64,000 nucleotides of DNA from Halovenus amylolytica (GCA_004015825.1 SAYS01000001.1:186001-250000); one strand, 5' to 3'; positions 23,425 to 33,412 are shown, counted from the first letter of the stretch. Notes: generated by a model from the sequence alone, not told the origin. A program made the numbers and translations.

Positions 23425-26400
23425 ATGCGGCTTACGACAGCGCTCAACGATTACAAACACTTTCGTGACGAGCGCTTCCCAGAAGAAAATCGAACGACGT
23501 CCGGATCCTTCGCTGGGCACGCAGGTCGCCTGGTGCACGTCAGTACGGACGGCTCCATTCGTGATTACTCTGACTCTCTATCCGGACTCCACGGTATCGA
23601 TCGCTCCAGATTCGGCATCCTGACTGGGGACGAAACCTGGTGGTTCAACGAGATGGACACGATCAGACAGCACTACTACCGCGACACCCGTCTGGTCGAA
23701 ACCGAGTACGACGCCGGCTCGTTTACTGTCCATCAGTACGACCTGACGCTGGGTCGTGCCCACGTCATGCACGTCGAGATGCGCGGCGCAGTGCCGGCAG
23801 ACGCGAAACTCGTTGCCTTCGTGACGATGGCTCCAGAGGGCAAAGACACAGGTGTCGGTGCGCTGATCCACGAGCACGGTGGTCCGAACGATTCGCGGAT
23901 CCTCGAAGTCTACCACAGACACGAACACGACTACCTCACTGCTTCGACGGGGCTGGATACGATCGACGGCGAGCGACCCGAACGCCTCGCCGAGATCCTG
24001 GACGACTTCCCCGTTGATTTCCCGCGTCGTGAACCGACGGAACGCCACGAACAGACCCGGCTCACCGGCGATTTCCTGGTGACGGCACCGCTGGACCGGT
24101 CGGGTCGCTCCACGAGCACGACGCTGATCAGCCAGCTGTCGGATCACGACGAGATCACCCGCGATATGGCGCTCGCTGATCTCCGCTCCTGTGCGGCCGA
24201 TCACTCCAGTACCAGCGATCTCCGGGAGGCGGCTCGCGACCGGACACGGATCAACATCGACGAATCGATGCCGCGGGCGGAGACGATCCGGACGGATCTG
24301 CGCGTGATGGATCTCCTCTCCTCGCCGGCCGGTGGCCGGATCGCAGCGCCGGAGTTCGATCCCTTCTACGCGAACTCCGGGGGGTACGGCTACGTCTGGT
24401 TCCGCGACGACGCGTCGGTCAACCGGCATCTCCTCGAAGCGGGCAGTCGGCTCGATCTGGAGACGGAGGATATGCTGGCCGAGAGCGCTCAGTTCCTCTG
24501 TGAACGCCAGCTGTCGGATGGCACCTGGCCCCACCGGGTCTGGGCGACCGATGGCTCGCTCGCCCCCGGCTGGGCGAACGCGAACGTCGAAGGCAACGAG
24601 GAATCTCCCGAGTACCAGGCCGACCAGACGGCCTCGGTGACCGCGTTCCTCGCGACACTGCTTCACAAACGCGGCAACGATCTCGGCGACGAACTCCGGG
24701 GGACGATCCGGGAGACGATCACGAACGCGATCGACGCACTGACCGCGGATATCGCCGACAACGACCTCCCAAACACCTGCCAGAACGTCTGGGAGGACAT
24801 GAACGGTCAGTTCGCACACACCGCCGCGGCGTACATCGACGCCTTCGCTTCTGTCGTCCGTTCCCCGATGGGCGAACAGATCGAAGAGCAGGCGCTCGCC
24901 GGCGCGGAGCGGGTCATCGACGGACTCGACAACCTCTGGGACGAGGAACTCGAGGTCTATCTGATGCGCCTGGAGGACGGTGAGCCAGATCACCGCATCG
25001 ATGCGGCCGCGCTGACGATCGCTCGCTCGCTGCAGGCCTACGATGCGATCGAAGGTGTCTCCCTCTCTGACGAGCAGATCGACCGCCTCGCGGATCACGT
25101 CAGTACGACGCTCGATACGCTGTTCCGGAACCCACGCCAGAGCCGCGTCGCGGGACTCGCCCGCTACGAGGGCGACCGCTGGCGGACCGCGGAGCAGGAC
25201 GGCGAGAAGATCTGGTCCGTGACGACCGCGATGGGCGCACTCGCCGCAGCGCGCGTCGGCGTCCTCCTGAACGACCGCGGCCGCAACGGCGACGCGTACA
25301 TGGCTCGCAGCGGTGACCTCTACGAGTTGATTACGGAGGACGGACCGCTCGTCACCGACGCGGGCTATCTCGCCGAGCAGGTCTTCGACGACGGTGATCT
25401 CGACAGTGCGAGTCCGCTCGGCTGGTCGCACGCGCTGCGACTCCACGCGACGGCGATGCTCGACGATCTGAACGCGCTGCCGACGACGTCGGCCGAGACC
25501 GAGGCCCCGAGTGAACGGCCGACCTGGACGACCGGCGAGAAGTTCGGTGTCGGCACCGTCGCCGACCACAACGCACAGGATCCCTCCCGTGTCTGGTTTA
25601 CACTCACGGAGGGTGCACTGACCGAGGCACGGTTCCCGCAGGTCGATCTGATGAATCTGCGGACACTGGATTTCCTGGTCAGATGTACCTCGGAGGACGA
25701 TTACGCGGCCAGAACACACCGCGAGGACCGCCGCAAGGAGGACACGATCGAACGCCGTGTCGAACCCGTCGACAACGAGTCGCTTTCCTTCCGGCACGTC
25801 TTCGTCGAAACCGGCGACGGACAGGGCCACGAGTGGGAGCTGACCGTCGAGTACGCAGCAGATCCACAACACGACGCGATCGTCGCCTCTGTGACCTTCG
25901 AAGCCAAAGACAAGCACAGCTACGATCTGTTCTCCGTCGCAGACGTTTCGCTCACCTCGACAGCCTACGAGGACAGCGGCCGAACCTACGGCAACTGGGG
26001 GAACTACCACCTCGTCGCCCGCAACCCCGAAGGGTACACCGGGCAGACGGACAACCAGCTACTCGCCGACAAGGACGGGAACGAGTACTCGATCGCGGTG
26101 GCGCTGGTCGCCGAGAACCGGTTCGACTGGGCGACAGTCGGTGCCGGTGGCGGTGACCGCCTCGACCAGCTGTACTCCAGAGGCGAGCTGCCGGACCCGA
26201 TCAGCTCGCTCGACGGCGAGAACGTCGTGCTGATCGGCCGGCTCGGCTCCGGGACCGATCTCGACGAGTCACTCGCGCTCGGCTTCGCCCGGCAGGCAGA
26301 TACCGCCGCAGCGGTCGGTGAAGCCGACGGTGCACTCGACCGCGGCTACGAGACCGTGAGTGCGGAGTACGCCGAATCCTGGCGCTCGTATCTCTCGGAC

Positions 26401-27960
26401 AAACCGCTGCCGGACTCGGTCGCCGACGATCAGGCGCTGGCAGACCAGTACCGCACGTCGCTGATGACGCTGATGGCCGTCGAGGACAAGACCTACCACG
26501 GTGCCTCGCTGGCCTCGCCGTCGGTGCCGTGGGGTGTGGCCGTCAACTCCGAGGAGCCGAAAGGGTACGGCTACAACTTCGTCTGGTCGCGTGATCTCTA
26601 CCAGGTCTTCACCGCCTTCGACATCGTCGACTCGATGGAGATCGCGACCAACCAGCTCGAGTATATCTACGAGTACCAGCAAGACGAGACTGGCTTCATC
26701 CCGCAGAACACCTACGTCAACGGGATCACCCGCTGGGGCGGCGAGCAGATGGACAACATCTCCTATCCGCAGGTGATGGCCTACCACCTCGCCGAGGCTG
26801 GCATTACCTTCGACGATGTGAACTACAGCTTCGAGAACATCCGGCGCTCTGCCGATTACGTCGCCCGGAACGGGCCGAAATCGGCCCAGGAACGCTGGGA
26901 AGAAGAATCGGGCTACTCACCCTCGTCGATCGCAGCCGAGATCGCAGGACTGGCCTGTGCGGGCAAACTTGCGATCGACACCGAGCGGTACGCGGATGCG
27001 CTGGTCTGGCTCGCACTCGCCGACAACTGGGCGAACAACGTCGAGGCCTGGACGGCAACCGAGACCGGGACGACACAGCACACGAACACACCGTACTACG
27101 TCCGTGTCACGCGGGACGGCGATCCGGAGGCCGGCCATCTCCGCACGCTCGCGAACAACGGGCCGACGCTCGACGAACGGGAGATCATCGACGGTGGCTT
27201 CCTCGATCTCGTCCGGATGGGTATCAAGCCGGCCGACGACGAGGTAATGCGAAACTCCGTCAAGGAAGTCGACGACACGATCCGTGTCGATGCCGAACCG
27301 GCCGCTGGCTTCTATCGGTACAACGGCGACGGCTACGGTGAGCGTAGCCGTGGTGACCAGGGTGCGCCGTGGTCGGTCGAAAACCACGGGAAAGGCCGTC
27401 TCTGGCCACTGCTCACCGGTGAACGTGGTGAGTACGAACTGGTCACCGAGAACGTGACGCTGCCGGCCGAGGACTGCCTGAAGACGATCCAGAACTTCGC
27501 GAACTCCGGTCGGATGATCCCGGAGCAGGTCTGGGACCGGAAACACAGCACCGAGTACGGCTGGGAGTTCGGCGAGGGGACCGGCGCTGCGACGCCACTC
27601 GCGTGGGCGATGGCACAGTACGTCCGCCTCGCACACGGTGTCAGTGCGGGTGAACCGGTCGAAACGCCAGACTTCGTCCGCGAGCGGTACCTCGAAGAGG
27701 GTATTCACGAACCCGACCGCAGCCCCGCGCTGCGTGTCGACACCCAGTTCCGCGGCAACGAACTCGTCATCTCCGGCGAGACGACTGGCGTCCGCGTCGC
27801 GGCGAAGACGCCGACCGACAGCGCCTTCATGACTGTCGAAGACGGCGAATTCGAGACGGCACTCGACGTCGAACCGGGTGCAAATCAGGTGGTCGTCGCC
27901 GCCGCTGACAGCGAGAATCTCCAGCAGGCCGGGACGACTGTCTGGCGACTCCAGCTGTAA
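23425..27960 (+). CDS. Tandem double GH15 glucoamylase/glucodextranase-like enzyme
   Basis: A 1511-residue protein with two GH15 modules. Module 1 (1-690) has WFRDDASVNRHL, VWEDMNGQFAHT (general-acid Glu) and LAEQVFD plus SPLGWSHA (base Glu). Module 2 (700-1511) starts with an N-terminal beta domain (WTTGEKFGVGTV) and continues with WSRDLYQ, RWEEESGYSPSSIAAEIAG (acid) and IPEQVWD plus ATPLAWAMAQ (base). Both catalytic pairs appear intact. A short C-terminal beta domain ends the chain. It probably releases glucose from alpha-glucan ends in the cytoplasm, since no signal peptide is seen. It is roughly twice the length of a usual archaeal glucoamylase. Confidence 0.9.
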   Translation: MRLTTALNDYKHFRDERFPEENRTTSGSFAGHAGRLVHVSTDGSIRDYSDSLSGLHGIDRSRFGILTGDETWWFNEMDTIRQHYYRDTRLVETEYDAGSFTVHQYDLTLGRAHVMHVEMRGAVPADAKLVAFVTMAPEGKDTGVGALIHEHGGPNDSRILEVYHRHEHDYLTASTGLDTIDGERPERLAEILDDFPVDFPRREPTERHEQTRLTGDFLVTAPLDRSGRSTSTTLISQLSDHDEITRDMALADLRSCAADHSSTSDLREAARDRTRINIDESMPRAETIRTDLRVMDLLSSPAGGRIAAPEFDPFYANSGGYGYVWFRDDASVNRHLLEAGSRLDLETEDMLAESAQFLCERQLSDGTWPHRVWATDGSLAPGWANANVEGNEESPEYQADQTASVTAFLATLLHKRGNDLGDELRGTIRETITNAIDALTADIADNDLPNTCQNVWEDMNGQFAHTAAAYIDAFASVVRSPMGEQIEEQALAGAERVIDGLDNLWDEELEVYLMRLEDGEPDHRIDAAALTIARSLQAYDAIEGVSLSDEQIDRLADHVSTTLDTLFRNPRQSRVAGLARYEGDRWRTAEQDGEKIWSVTTAMGALAAARVGVLLNDRGRNGDAYMARSGDLYELITEDGPLVTDAGYLAEQVFDDGDLDSASPLGWSHALRLHATAMLDDLNALPTTSAETEAPSERPTWTTGEKFGVGTVADHNAQDPSRVWFTLTEGALTEARFPQVDLMNLRTLDFLVRCTSEDDYAARTHREDRRKEDTIERRVEPVDNESLSFRHVFVETGDGQGHEWELTVEYAADPQHDAIVASVTFEAKDKHSYDLFSVADVSLTSTAYEDSGRTYGNWGNYHLVARNPEGYTGQTDNQLLADKDGNEYSIAVALVAENRFDWATVGAGGGDRLDQLYSRGELPDPISSLDGENVVLIGRLGSGTDLDESLALGFARQADTAAAVGEADGALDRGYETVSAEYAESWRSYLSDKPLPDSVADDQALADQYRTSLMTLMAVEDKTYHGASLASPSVPWGVAVNSEEPKGYGYNFVWSRDLYQVFTAFDIVDSMEIATNQLEYIYEYQQDETGFIPQNTYVNGITRWGGEQMDNISYPQVMAYHLAEAGITFDDVNYSFENIRRSADYVARNGPKSAQERWEEESGYSPSSIAAEIAGLACAGKLAIDTERYADALVWLALADNWANNVEAWTATETGTTQHTNTPYYVRVTRDGDPEAGHLRTLANNGPTLDEREIIDGGFLDLVRMGIKPADDEVMRNSVKEVDDTIRVDAEPAAGFYRYNGDGYGERSRGDQGAPWSVENHGKGRLWPLLTGERGEYELVTENVTLPAEDCLKTIQNFANSGRMIPEQVWDRKHSTEYGWEFGEGTGAATPLAWAMAQYVRLAHGVSAGEPVETPDFVRERYLEEGIHEPDRSPALRVDTQFRGNELVISGETTGVRVAAKTPTDSAFMTVEDGEFETALDVEPGANQVVVAAADSENLQQAGTTVWRLQL

Positions 27961-28051
27961 GCGACAACCCCTTCTTTCGAAATCGAACTCGCAGTAACCT
28001 CTTAGAACACTCGTCGTAGCGTACGAACAAACGAAGAATGAGACTCTGTCG

Positions 28052-28171
28052 CTACCGATCCAGTTCTAGTGCTCGCTCGGCTCTCTCGACGCCGTTCCAG
28101 ATTACCTTCTCCGGGTCGTCGTATCGTTCGAGTTTCTGGCGCAGTTCGGGTGACACGGTGATCTCGGGCAT
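28052..28171 (-). CDS. Orphan VapB-like mini antitoxin
   Basis: A 39-residue frame beginning MPEITVSPELRQKLERYDD, with the acidic-helical look of the very short haloarchaeal antitoxins (MPxITVS start) that precede PIN toxins. It ends at a TAG after RALELDR. No toxin gene lies downstream; the next sequence is the 3' end of the convergent GH15 gene. It may be a leftover of a lost toxin-antitoxin pair. Assignment is by family resemblance of the first 15 residues. Confidence 0.5.
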   Translation of the reverse strand: MPEITVSPELRQKLERYDDPEKVIWNGVERAERALELDR

Positions 28172-28423
28172 CAACAGTCCGTTGTGGCCACGGGATGATA
28201 AAGTTTACTGGAATTCGAAATTGAGTTAATATTTTAACTTACATATACTCCACTGCACGAATCCGGTTCAACTTGTACTCTTCAAGCCGCTTGCTCTTCG
28301 GCTGTCGGCTTCGTAGTGGATAAATTATAAGATATCTTATCTCATTACTGTATCAGCAAAATAGACTCCTCAAAATTATTGATTCAACAAATTTTTAGTC
28401 CCTGGCTTCGTAGTAACTCATAG
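28172..28423. other. AT-rich intergenic region with palindrome
   Basis: A 252-bp AT-rich stretch before the permease gene. It holds a perfect 14-bp palindrome ATAAGATATCTTAT (28327-28340) and an 11-bp direct repeat GGCTTCGTAGT at 28307-28317 and 28404-28414. No gene is seen. The palindrome could be an operator for the permease. Confidence 0.5.
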
Positions 28424-29821
28424 ATGACGAGTAGCGATCTCGAACGTGATCTGGGGCTGTACTCGGCGGTTACGTTGAGCATGGGGGCGATGATCGGTGG
28501 TGGGATCTTCGTTCTGCCAGCAATCGCGTACAAAAAGGCCGGGCCAGCGGTGGTTGCAGCCTACCTTCTGGCCGGATTGCTGGTCCTTCCGAACGCACTC
28601 TCGAAAGCCGAGATGGCGACCGCGATGCCCGAGGACGGCGGCACCTATCTCTACATCGACCGTGCGATGGGACCACTTTTCGGTACGATTGCCGGGATCG
28701 GTGTCTGGTTTTCCCTCGTGTTCAAAAGTGCCTTCGCGCTCGTCGGCCTCGGTGCCTATCTCCTGTTGCTGGTCAGTATTCCGGCTGGTGTGGTGAAATT
28801 GCTCGCACTCGGTCTGGGTGCACTCGTCGTGCTGTTGAACATCGTCGGGACCGAACAAAGTGGGACAGTACAGGGGGTTCTCGTCGGTCTCGTCGTGGTG
28901 GTCCTCGGGGGGTACGTCCTCGGGGGGATGCCGGCGATCGGCGCCACGCAGTTCAGCCCCTTCCTCACCCACGGAACCGTTGGGGTCATTACAGCGACGG
29001 CGTTCGTGTTCGTCTCCTACGCTGGGATCGGTGAGGTCGCATCAGTTGCCGAGGAGATCACAGAGCCGGGCCGAACCATCCCGCAGGCGATGCTGCTCTC
29101 GATCGGTGCGATGATGCTCATCTACACTGCTGTCGTCGGTGTCGTCGTCGGTGTCGTCGACTCCGAGACGCTCGTTCACGGTGGCCCGGGGGGTGGCAGT
29201 TCGCTCACGCCGATGGCCGACGCCGCCGGGACGGTGTTCGGGGGGATCGGCATCACTGTCGTCTCGGTGACTGCCGTGCTCGCGCTTACCAGTATGGCGA
29301 ACGCGGGCGTGCTGGGTACGTCCCGATTCCTGCTCGCCATGAGCCGTGACTCGCTGCTCCCGGAACCGCTCGGAGAGATCAACAGCAGGTTCCTGACACC
29401 AGTGCGCTCGGTGCTGGTCACCGGTGCGGTTTTGCTCGCACTGATCGCGTTCGTGCCAGTCGTCGAACTGGCGAAACTGGCCAGCGCGTTCCTGATCCTC
29501 GTGTTCTCGCTGGAGAACCTCTCGGTCATCGTCTTCCGCGAGAGCGACGTCGAGTTCTACACGCCAGAGTTTACCTCGCCCGGCTATCCGGTCGTCCAGC
29601 TCGTCGGCGTCGCTGGTGGCATCGTGTTGATTACCCAGCTCGGGATGGTCTCGATTCTCGGCGCGATGGGAATTATCACCGCGAGTGCGCTCTGGTACCT
29701 GCTCTACGGGCGGTCACGCACCGACCGCACCGGTGCGCTCGTGACCCTTCTCCGACAGCGCGGTGAGAGCGACCAGTCTACCGAGGATGTGCCCGTCACG
29801 TCCACACAGGAACAGGACTGA
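28424..29821 (+). CDS. APC-family amino-acid permease
   Basis: A 465-residue membrane transporter with about 12 predicted hydrophobic segments. The first helix contains GAMIGGGIFVLPAIA, the APC substrate-binding unwound helix motif; YAGIGEVASVAEEITEPGRTIPQAM is the conserved segment of the family. The hydrophilic tail (about 430-465) is short, so the universal-stress domain found on some haloarchaeal paralogues is absent. Substrate unknown. The ATG follows a poly-T stretch with no clear ribosome-binding site. The gene is monocistronic and ends just before the tRNA-derived repeats. Confidence 0.88.
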   Translation: MTSSDLERDLGLYSAVTLSMGAMIGGGIFVLPAIAYKKAGPAVVAAYLLAGLLVLPNALSKAEMATAMPEDGGTYLYIDRAMGPLFGTIAGIGVWFSLVFKSAFALVGLGAYLLLLVSIPAGVVKLLALGLGALVVLLNIVGTEQSGTVQGVLVGLVVVVLGGYVLGGMPAIGATQFSPFLTHGTVGVITATAFVFVSYAGIGEVASVAEEITEPGRTIPQAMLLSIGAMMLIYTAVVGVVVGVVDSETLVHGGPGGGSSLTPMADAAGTVFGGIGITVVSVTAVLALTSMANAGVLGTSRFLLAMSRDSLLPEPLGEINSRFLTPVRSVLVTGAVLLALIAFVPVVELAKLASAFLILVFSLENLSVIVFRESDVEFYTPEFTSPGYPVVQLVGVAGGIVLITQLGMVSILGAMGIITASALWYLLYGRSRTDRTGALVTLLRQRGESDQSTEDVPVTSTQEQD

Positions 29822-29870
29822 ACAGATACAGCTACTTCTGATGCCTGGCTGTCGGTTCTGGAGCGTTTCC

Positions 29871-30120
29871 CGCGCGGAGACGGGACTCCGCGCTCATCGG
29901 TTAGCGACTGGAGAATGTGCGCTGGCCGAGAGTGAGCAGGCTCCGCCTGCGAACGTCGAGTGACGGAGTCACTCGGAATTTGAACTCGATTGCGAGACTC
30001 GTTTCACTCGTCTCGCGTAGTTCAAATCTCGCCGTCCGCACAACAGCAATCGCTGCGGCCCGCGCGGAGACGAGACTCCGCGCTCATCGGTTAGCGATTG
30101 GAGAATGTGCGCTGGCCGAG
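29871..30120. repeat. 60-bp direct repeats flanking tRNA-derived unit
   Basis: Positions 29871-29930 and 30061-30120 are direct copies with two mismatches, offset by exactly 190 bp. Each copy contains the last 13 nt of tRNA-Gly(GCC) and 47 nt of its 3' flank, including a terminator-like hairpin with 8-bp stem GCGCGGAG/CTCCGCGC. Only the right copy is attached to an intact tRNA. Confidence 0.9.
29918..30037 (-). repeat. tRNA-Gly-derived repeat with T-loop insertion, copy 2
   Basis: Starts with the tRNA-Gly(GCC) 3' end TGCGCTGGCCGAGA, then the same palindromes and T-arm-like sequence found at 8027-8144. The internal hairpin has stem GCGAGAC/GTCTCGC (29992-29998 with 30010-30016), different in sequence from the equivalent stem at 8100-8126 but in the same place and with nearly the same loop GTTTCACTC/TCGCTTCACTC. 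It ends with an inverted T-arm copy TTCAAATCTCG. Confidence 0.75.
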
Positions 30121-30178
30121 ATTTGAACTCGGGTTAGGACCGTGGCAGGGTCCTGTGATACCACTACACCACCAGCGC
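30108..30178 (-). tRNA. tRNA-Gly(GCC)
   Basis: A complete 71-nt cloverleaf on the minus strand: acceptor GCGCTGG/CCAGCGC with discriminator A, D arm region GTGTAGTGGTATCAC, anticodon arm AGGACC-CTGCCAC-GGTCCT with anticodon GCC, and T arm CCGAGTTCAAATCTCGG. No intron, no encoded CCA. Its 3' end is repeated 190 bp downstream. Confidence 0.97.
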
Positions 30179-30301
30179 TCGTTTCACTCGCGCTGTGCAT
30201 CGCAACCGCGCCGCGGTTGCTCAACACCAGCGCCCGTTGCATCCTACACTACCGGGATAGACAATAAAAGGATTCCGGATTCGATGCAGGCGGCCGGATC
30301 G

Positions 30302-31567
30302 CTACAGTTCCACGGCCAGATGCCGGGCAGTGGTTTGCCCGTCGGAGCCAACGTCGAAACGTGCCGAGAGAAGACCCTCTGCGACCCTGTCGACCAGGCC
30401 TGCATCCGCACCGCTGACGTTCGCGATCGTCGCCCGACCGGGCAGTGACGCCTCGCTGACCGCCGCCTCGATGTCGGCCGTGGTCGGATCTTCCAGCCCG
30501 TCGGCAATCGCTTCGACTGCAAGCGCGAATGCGAGTGACTCCGCGAGATACTCCCTCGCGCGCTCTTCGGGCTGTGTCACGTCCGGGATCGTGGAGAGAT
30601 ACCGGCCGGCGTCTGTGTCTGCCACGTCGACGGCGTCGGTGACCCAGGCTTCGATCTCCTCGCGGTCGGTCTCCGCGTCCAGCTCCCCGCGAGCCTGCTC
30701 GAACAGCTCTGCCTCGACCGCCGCGACGCGATGGAACACGTCCCCGACGACTGCCGCGTCCGCGCCGGCGTCGAGCACCCGGTTGACGTTTTTGCGGTCG
30801 TCCAGCCCGCCGCCGTACCAGATCCGCGACCACGACACCCCCTCGTCGATCTGTTCGAGGATCTTCTCGGCCTCCTCGCCGCCGAAGGTCCCCGAGTACT
30901 CCAGATAGATAATCTCGCTTTCGAGGTGGTGTTGTGCAGCCAGCGCGCGCTCCTTTGCTTCCTGTGGGGAGAGCAGATTGTCCTCGGTGACGCTCGCCTC
31001 GCGTGCGGCGGCGCTGTCGAGGTTCATGATGATGTAGGCCTCGAAGACTGCCTCCTGCATCATCATCCCGGCGGCGAAATCCCCGGCGCGATCGTCGAAG
31101 AAGCCGCCGATCGACAGTCCGAGCTTGTCCTCCAGCATCGACGGCCCCAGATCGGTGCGGACGTACTCGAGCCCTCTCCCGAGCGTGCCGACCAGCGCGT
31201 TGCTGTCGCCGTTGAGCACCTCCGGCACAGCGAGAAAGTCAGCCTGCTCGCGAGTCGTTTCGGTGACGTGTGTCGCCTCGCTCGGTTCGTGGAAGGCCGG
31301 CGTCCCGCTGTCCGAGAGCAACTCGAAGGTTTCCTCGGTGTTCTGTTCGGTCACGTCCTGTGAACCACCGACAGAGATTGCACTCGTATGCGAGAGATAG
31401 ACCGGAAACAGCAGTGGCAGTTTCTTCTCACCCTCCGGATCGATCTTCGTGATATGCGTCCAGTCGGCCGGCACCGGGTTCGTATCGAGTCCCAGAAGCA
31501 TCCGTCCCCCGACTGATGCCGTAGCTGCCAGCGATTCGAACCGTTTTGCAAGGCTTGTCAGCGACAT
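30302..31567 (-). CDS. GGGP-synthase-like TIM-barrel paralogue with C-terminal extension
   Basis: A 421-residue protein whose residues 30-290 follow the geranylgeranylglyceryl phosphate synthase (PcrB) pattern: [50 protein letters not shown] and [16 protein letters not shown] with [14 protein letters not shown]. True GGGPS is about 230-250 residues and makes the first ether-lipid bond. This protein has an N-terminal addition and a 130-residue acidic helical C-terminal extension. Whether it keeps the lipid-synthesis activity is open. It is divergent from cofD with about 100 bp between the starts. Confidence 0.7.
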   Translation of the reverse strand: MSLTSLAKRFESLAATASVGGRMLLGLDTNPVPADWTHITKIDPEGEKKLPLLFPVYLSHTSAISVGGSQDVTEQNTEETFELLSDSGTPAFHEPSEATHVTETTREQADFLAVPEVLNGDSNALVGTLGRGLEYVRTDLGPSMLEDKLGLSIGGFFDDRAGDFAAGMMMQEAVFEAYIIMNLDSAAAREASVTEDNLLSPQEAKERALAAQHHLESEIIYLEYSGTFGGEEAEKILEQIDEGVSWSRIWYGGGLDDRKNVNRVLDAGADAAVVGDVFHRVAAVEAELFEQARGELDAETDREEIEAWVTDAVDVADTDAGRYLSTIPDVTQPEERAREYLAESLAFALAVEAIADGLEDPTTADIEAAVSEASLPGRATIANVSGADAGLVDRVAEGLLSARFDVGSDGQTTARHLAVEL

Positions 31568-31667
31568 CTCTTATCCCACACGTCTTTGCTGGGCGTTAAA
31601 AGAATATCCCTTGGATTCGCAGTCCCCGCTCGAAACCTTTCTCACGTTCGCCCTCCGTAGGGTGGAT

Positions 31668-32660
31668 ATGGTCACGTTTCTGTCCGGTGGCACCGGCACA
31701 CCCAAACTACTCACCGGTGCCGACGCCGTCTTCGACGACGAGGAGACGACTGTCGTCGCGAACACGGGCGACGACATCGAACTCGGCGGCTTTCTCGTCT
31801 GTCCGGATCTGGATACCGTGCTCTTTCTCGGTGGCGACATGATCGACCGCGAAACCTGGTGGGGGATCGACGGTGACACCGCCGAGACACACGACGAACT
31901 CCACGAGATTGCGGACGCGGCCGGGATCGAGTCGGGTCCCCGATACCTCGCCACCGAGGCCCAGACCGAGGGCCGCCCGATCGCACGCTGGCGGCGATTC
32001 TCCGCCGTCGCGGAGTTCATGCACATCGGTGACCGCGACCGGGCGGTCCATCTCACCAGAACCGGACTGTTAGACGAGGGCCAGTCGCTGACGACCGTGA
32101 CACACCGACTTGCCGACGCGTTCGATCTCCCCTGGCAGGTACTCCCGATGAGTGACGACCCTGTTGCCTCGCTCATCCACACGGACGAGGGATTGATGCA
32201 CTTCCAGGAGTTCTGGGTCGCCCGCGACGGCGAACCGACCGTCGATTCTGTCGAGTTCCGTGGTGCAGCGGCTGCCTCGGCCACCGATGCAGTGCTCGAT
32301 GCTCTCTCGGAGCCAGTCGTACTCGGCCCATCGAATCCGATCACGAGTATCGGTCCGATGGTCGCGATCGACGAGATCGCCACCGCACTCGAATCGACAC
32401 CAGTCGTCGCTGTCTCACCCTTCATCGAGGACACCGTCTTTTCCGGTCCAGCCGCGAAGCTGATGGAAGCGGAGGGATACGAGGCCTCGACTGCGGGCGT
32501 CGCCGACGCCTACCCCTTCGCGGACGCGTTCGTCCTCGACGATTCGGATGTGACGGAACTGGACCGCCCTGTCGTCCGGACCGACACCACCATCGACACC
32601 GACGAGGACGCGACACGCGTCGCTCACGCCGTCGCGGAGGCACTGGAGGTGGTCGGGTGA
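31668..32660 (+). CDS. cofD: 2-phospho-L-lactate transferase (F420 biosynthesis)
   Basis: A 330-residue enzyme that joins a phospholactate-type activated intermediate to the deazaflavin Fo to build coenzyme F420. The N-terminal [14 protein letters not shown] and the [12 protein letters not shown] motif are the CofD signature, with [13 protein letters not shown] near residue 220. The ATG at 31668 begins exactly at the fold. Its stop overlaps a GTG start of the next gene (GTGA), the first of a chain of four coupled genes. F420 is used by haloarchaeal redox enzymes. Confidence 0.93.
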   Translation: MVTFLSGGTGTPKLLTGADAVFDDEETTVVANTGDDIELGGFLVCPDLDTVLFLGGDMIDRETWWGIDGDTAETHDELHEIADAAGIESGPRYLATEAQTEGRPIARWRRFSAVAEFMHIGDRDRAVHLTRTGLLDEGQSLTTVTHRLADAFDLPWQVLPMSDDPVASLIHTDEGLMHFQEFWVARDGEPTVDSVEFRGAAAASATDAVLDALSEPVVLGPSNPITSIGPMVAIDEIATALESTPVVAVSPFIEDTVFSGPAAKLMEAEGYEASTAGVADAYPFADAFVLDDSDVTELDRPVVRTDTTIDTDEDATRVAHAVAEALEVVG

Positions 32661-33412
32661 CGCTCTTCGAACCGCGGATCGCGCTCGCGAGTCTCAGCGG
32701 CGAGGCCGATGCCGAGTGGGCACGCGCTGGGGCAGCTTATGCTGGTGCTGCCTTTCTCGGTGGTATCGCACTCGACGAGGGGACGCGGTCGGCAGCCCGG
32801 GCGATGGTCGACCGCGACCGGACGGAGTTTCTCCCGTCCGATCCAATCGCGTTCATTGACGACCAGCTCGACGCACTCACCGACGTCGACATCCTCCCAG
32901 GATTCAACGTCCGGACGGCAACGCTCGATCCACTGGCCCGGGCAGCAAGGGTCTGTGAGTCACACGACGCGATCCTCGAAATCAACGCTCACTGCCGCCA
33001 GGACGAGATGTGTGGGGTCGGCGCAGGCGAGTCACTCCTGACCGACGCTGACCGTCTCTGCGAGCAGGTCCAGACAGCCAGCGACGGCGGCGCGACTGTG
33101 AGCGCCAAACTCCGGGCGGAAGTCCCCGGTGTGGATCTGCCCGCACTGGCACCCCGTCTCGAAGCCGCCGGCGCAGACGTGCTCCACGTCGACGCGATGG
33201 ATTCCGAGTCAGTGATCGGTGCAATCGTGGACGCAACGAGTATTCCAGTGATCGCCAACAACGAGGTCCGTGATCGTAACTCTGTCAGGGAGTATCTCTC
33301 TTACGGGGCGGCGGCGGTCAGCGTCGGCCGACCGAGTGACGATCCGCGCGTCCTCGAACGCGTCAGGACGGCGACCGAGGACTGGTTCCCCCAGCAGGAG
33401 GTCTCACCATGA
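32657..33412 (+). CDS. tRNA-dihydrouridine-synthase-like TIM-barrel protein
   Basis: A 251-residue flavin-type TIM barrel. [22 protein letters not shown] corresponds to the Dus motif NxGCPxxxxxxxGxGxxL with the catalytic Cys kept, and [31 protein letters not shown] is the phosphate/FMN-binding end. It is shorter than typical Dus and lacks the RNA-binding C-terminal helical domain, so its substrate may not be tRNA. It starts with GTG overlapping cofD. A role linked to F420 or to another cofactor is suggested only by the operon. Confidence 0.75.
   Translation: MTLFEPRIALASLSGEADAEWARAGAAYAGAAFLGGIALDEGTRSAARAMVDRDRTEFLPSDPIAFIDDQLDALTDVDILPGFNVRTATLDPLARAARVCESHDAILEINAHCRQDEMCGVGAGESLLTDADRLCEQVQTASDGGATVSAKLRAEVPGVDLPALAPRLEAAGADVLHVDAMDSESVIGAIVDATSIPVIANNEVRDRNSVREYLSYGAAAVSVGRPSDDPRVLERVRTATEDWFPQQEVSP

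Noticed and set aside
23578..26010. An 810-codon open frame antisense to the GH15 gene
   Set aside because: It mirrors the codon structure of the real gene, is full of Arg and Val with no recognisable domain, and has no promoter or start context. High-GC genes often produce such antisense frames.
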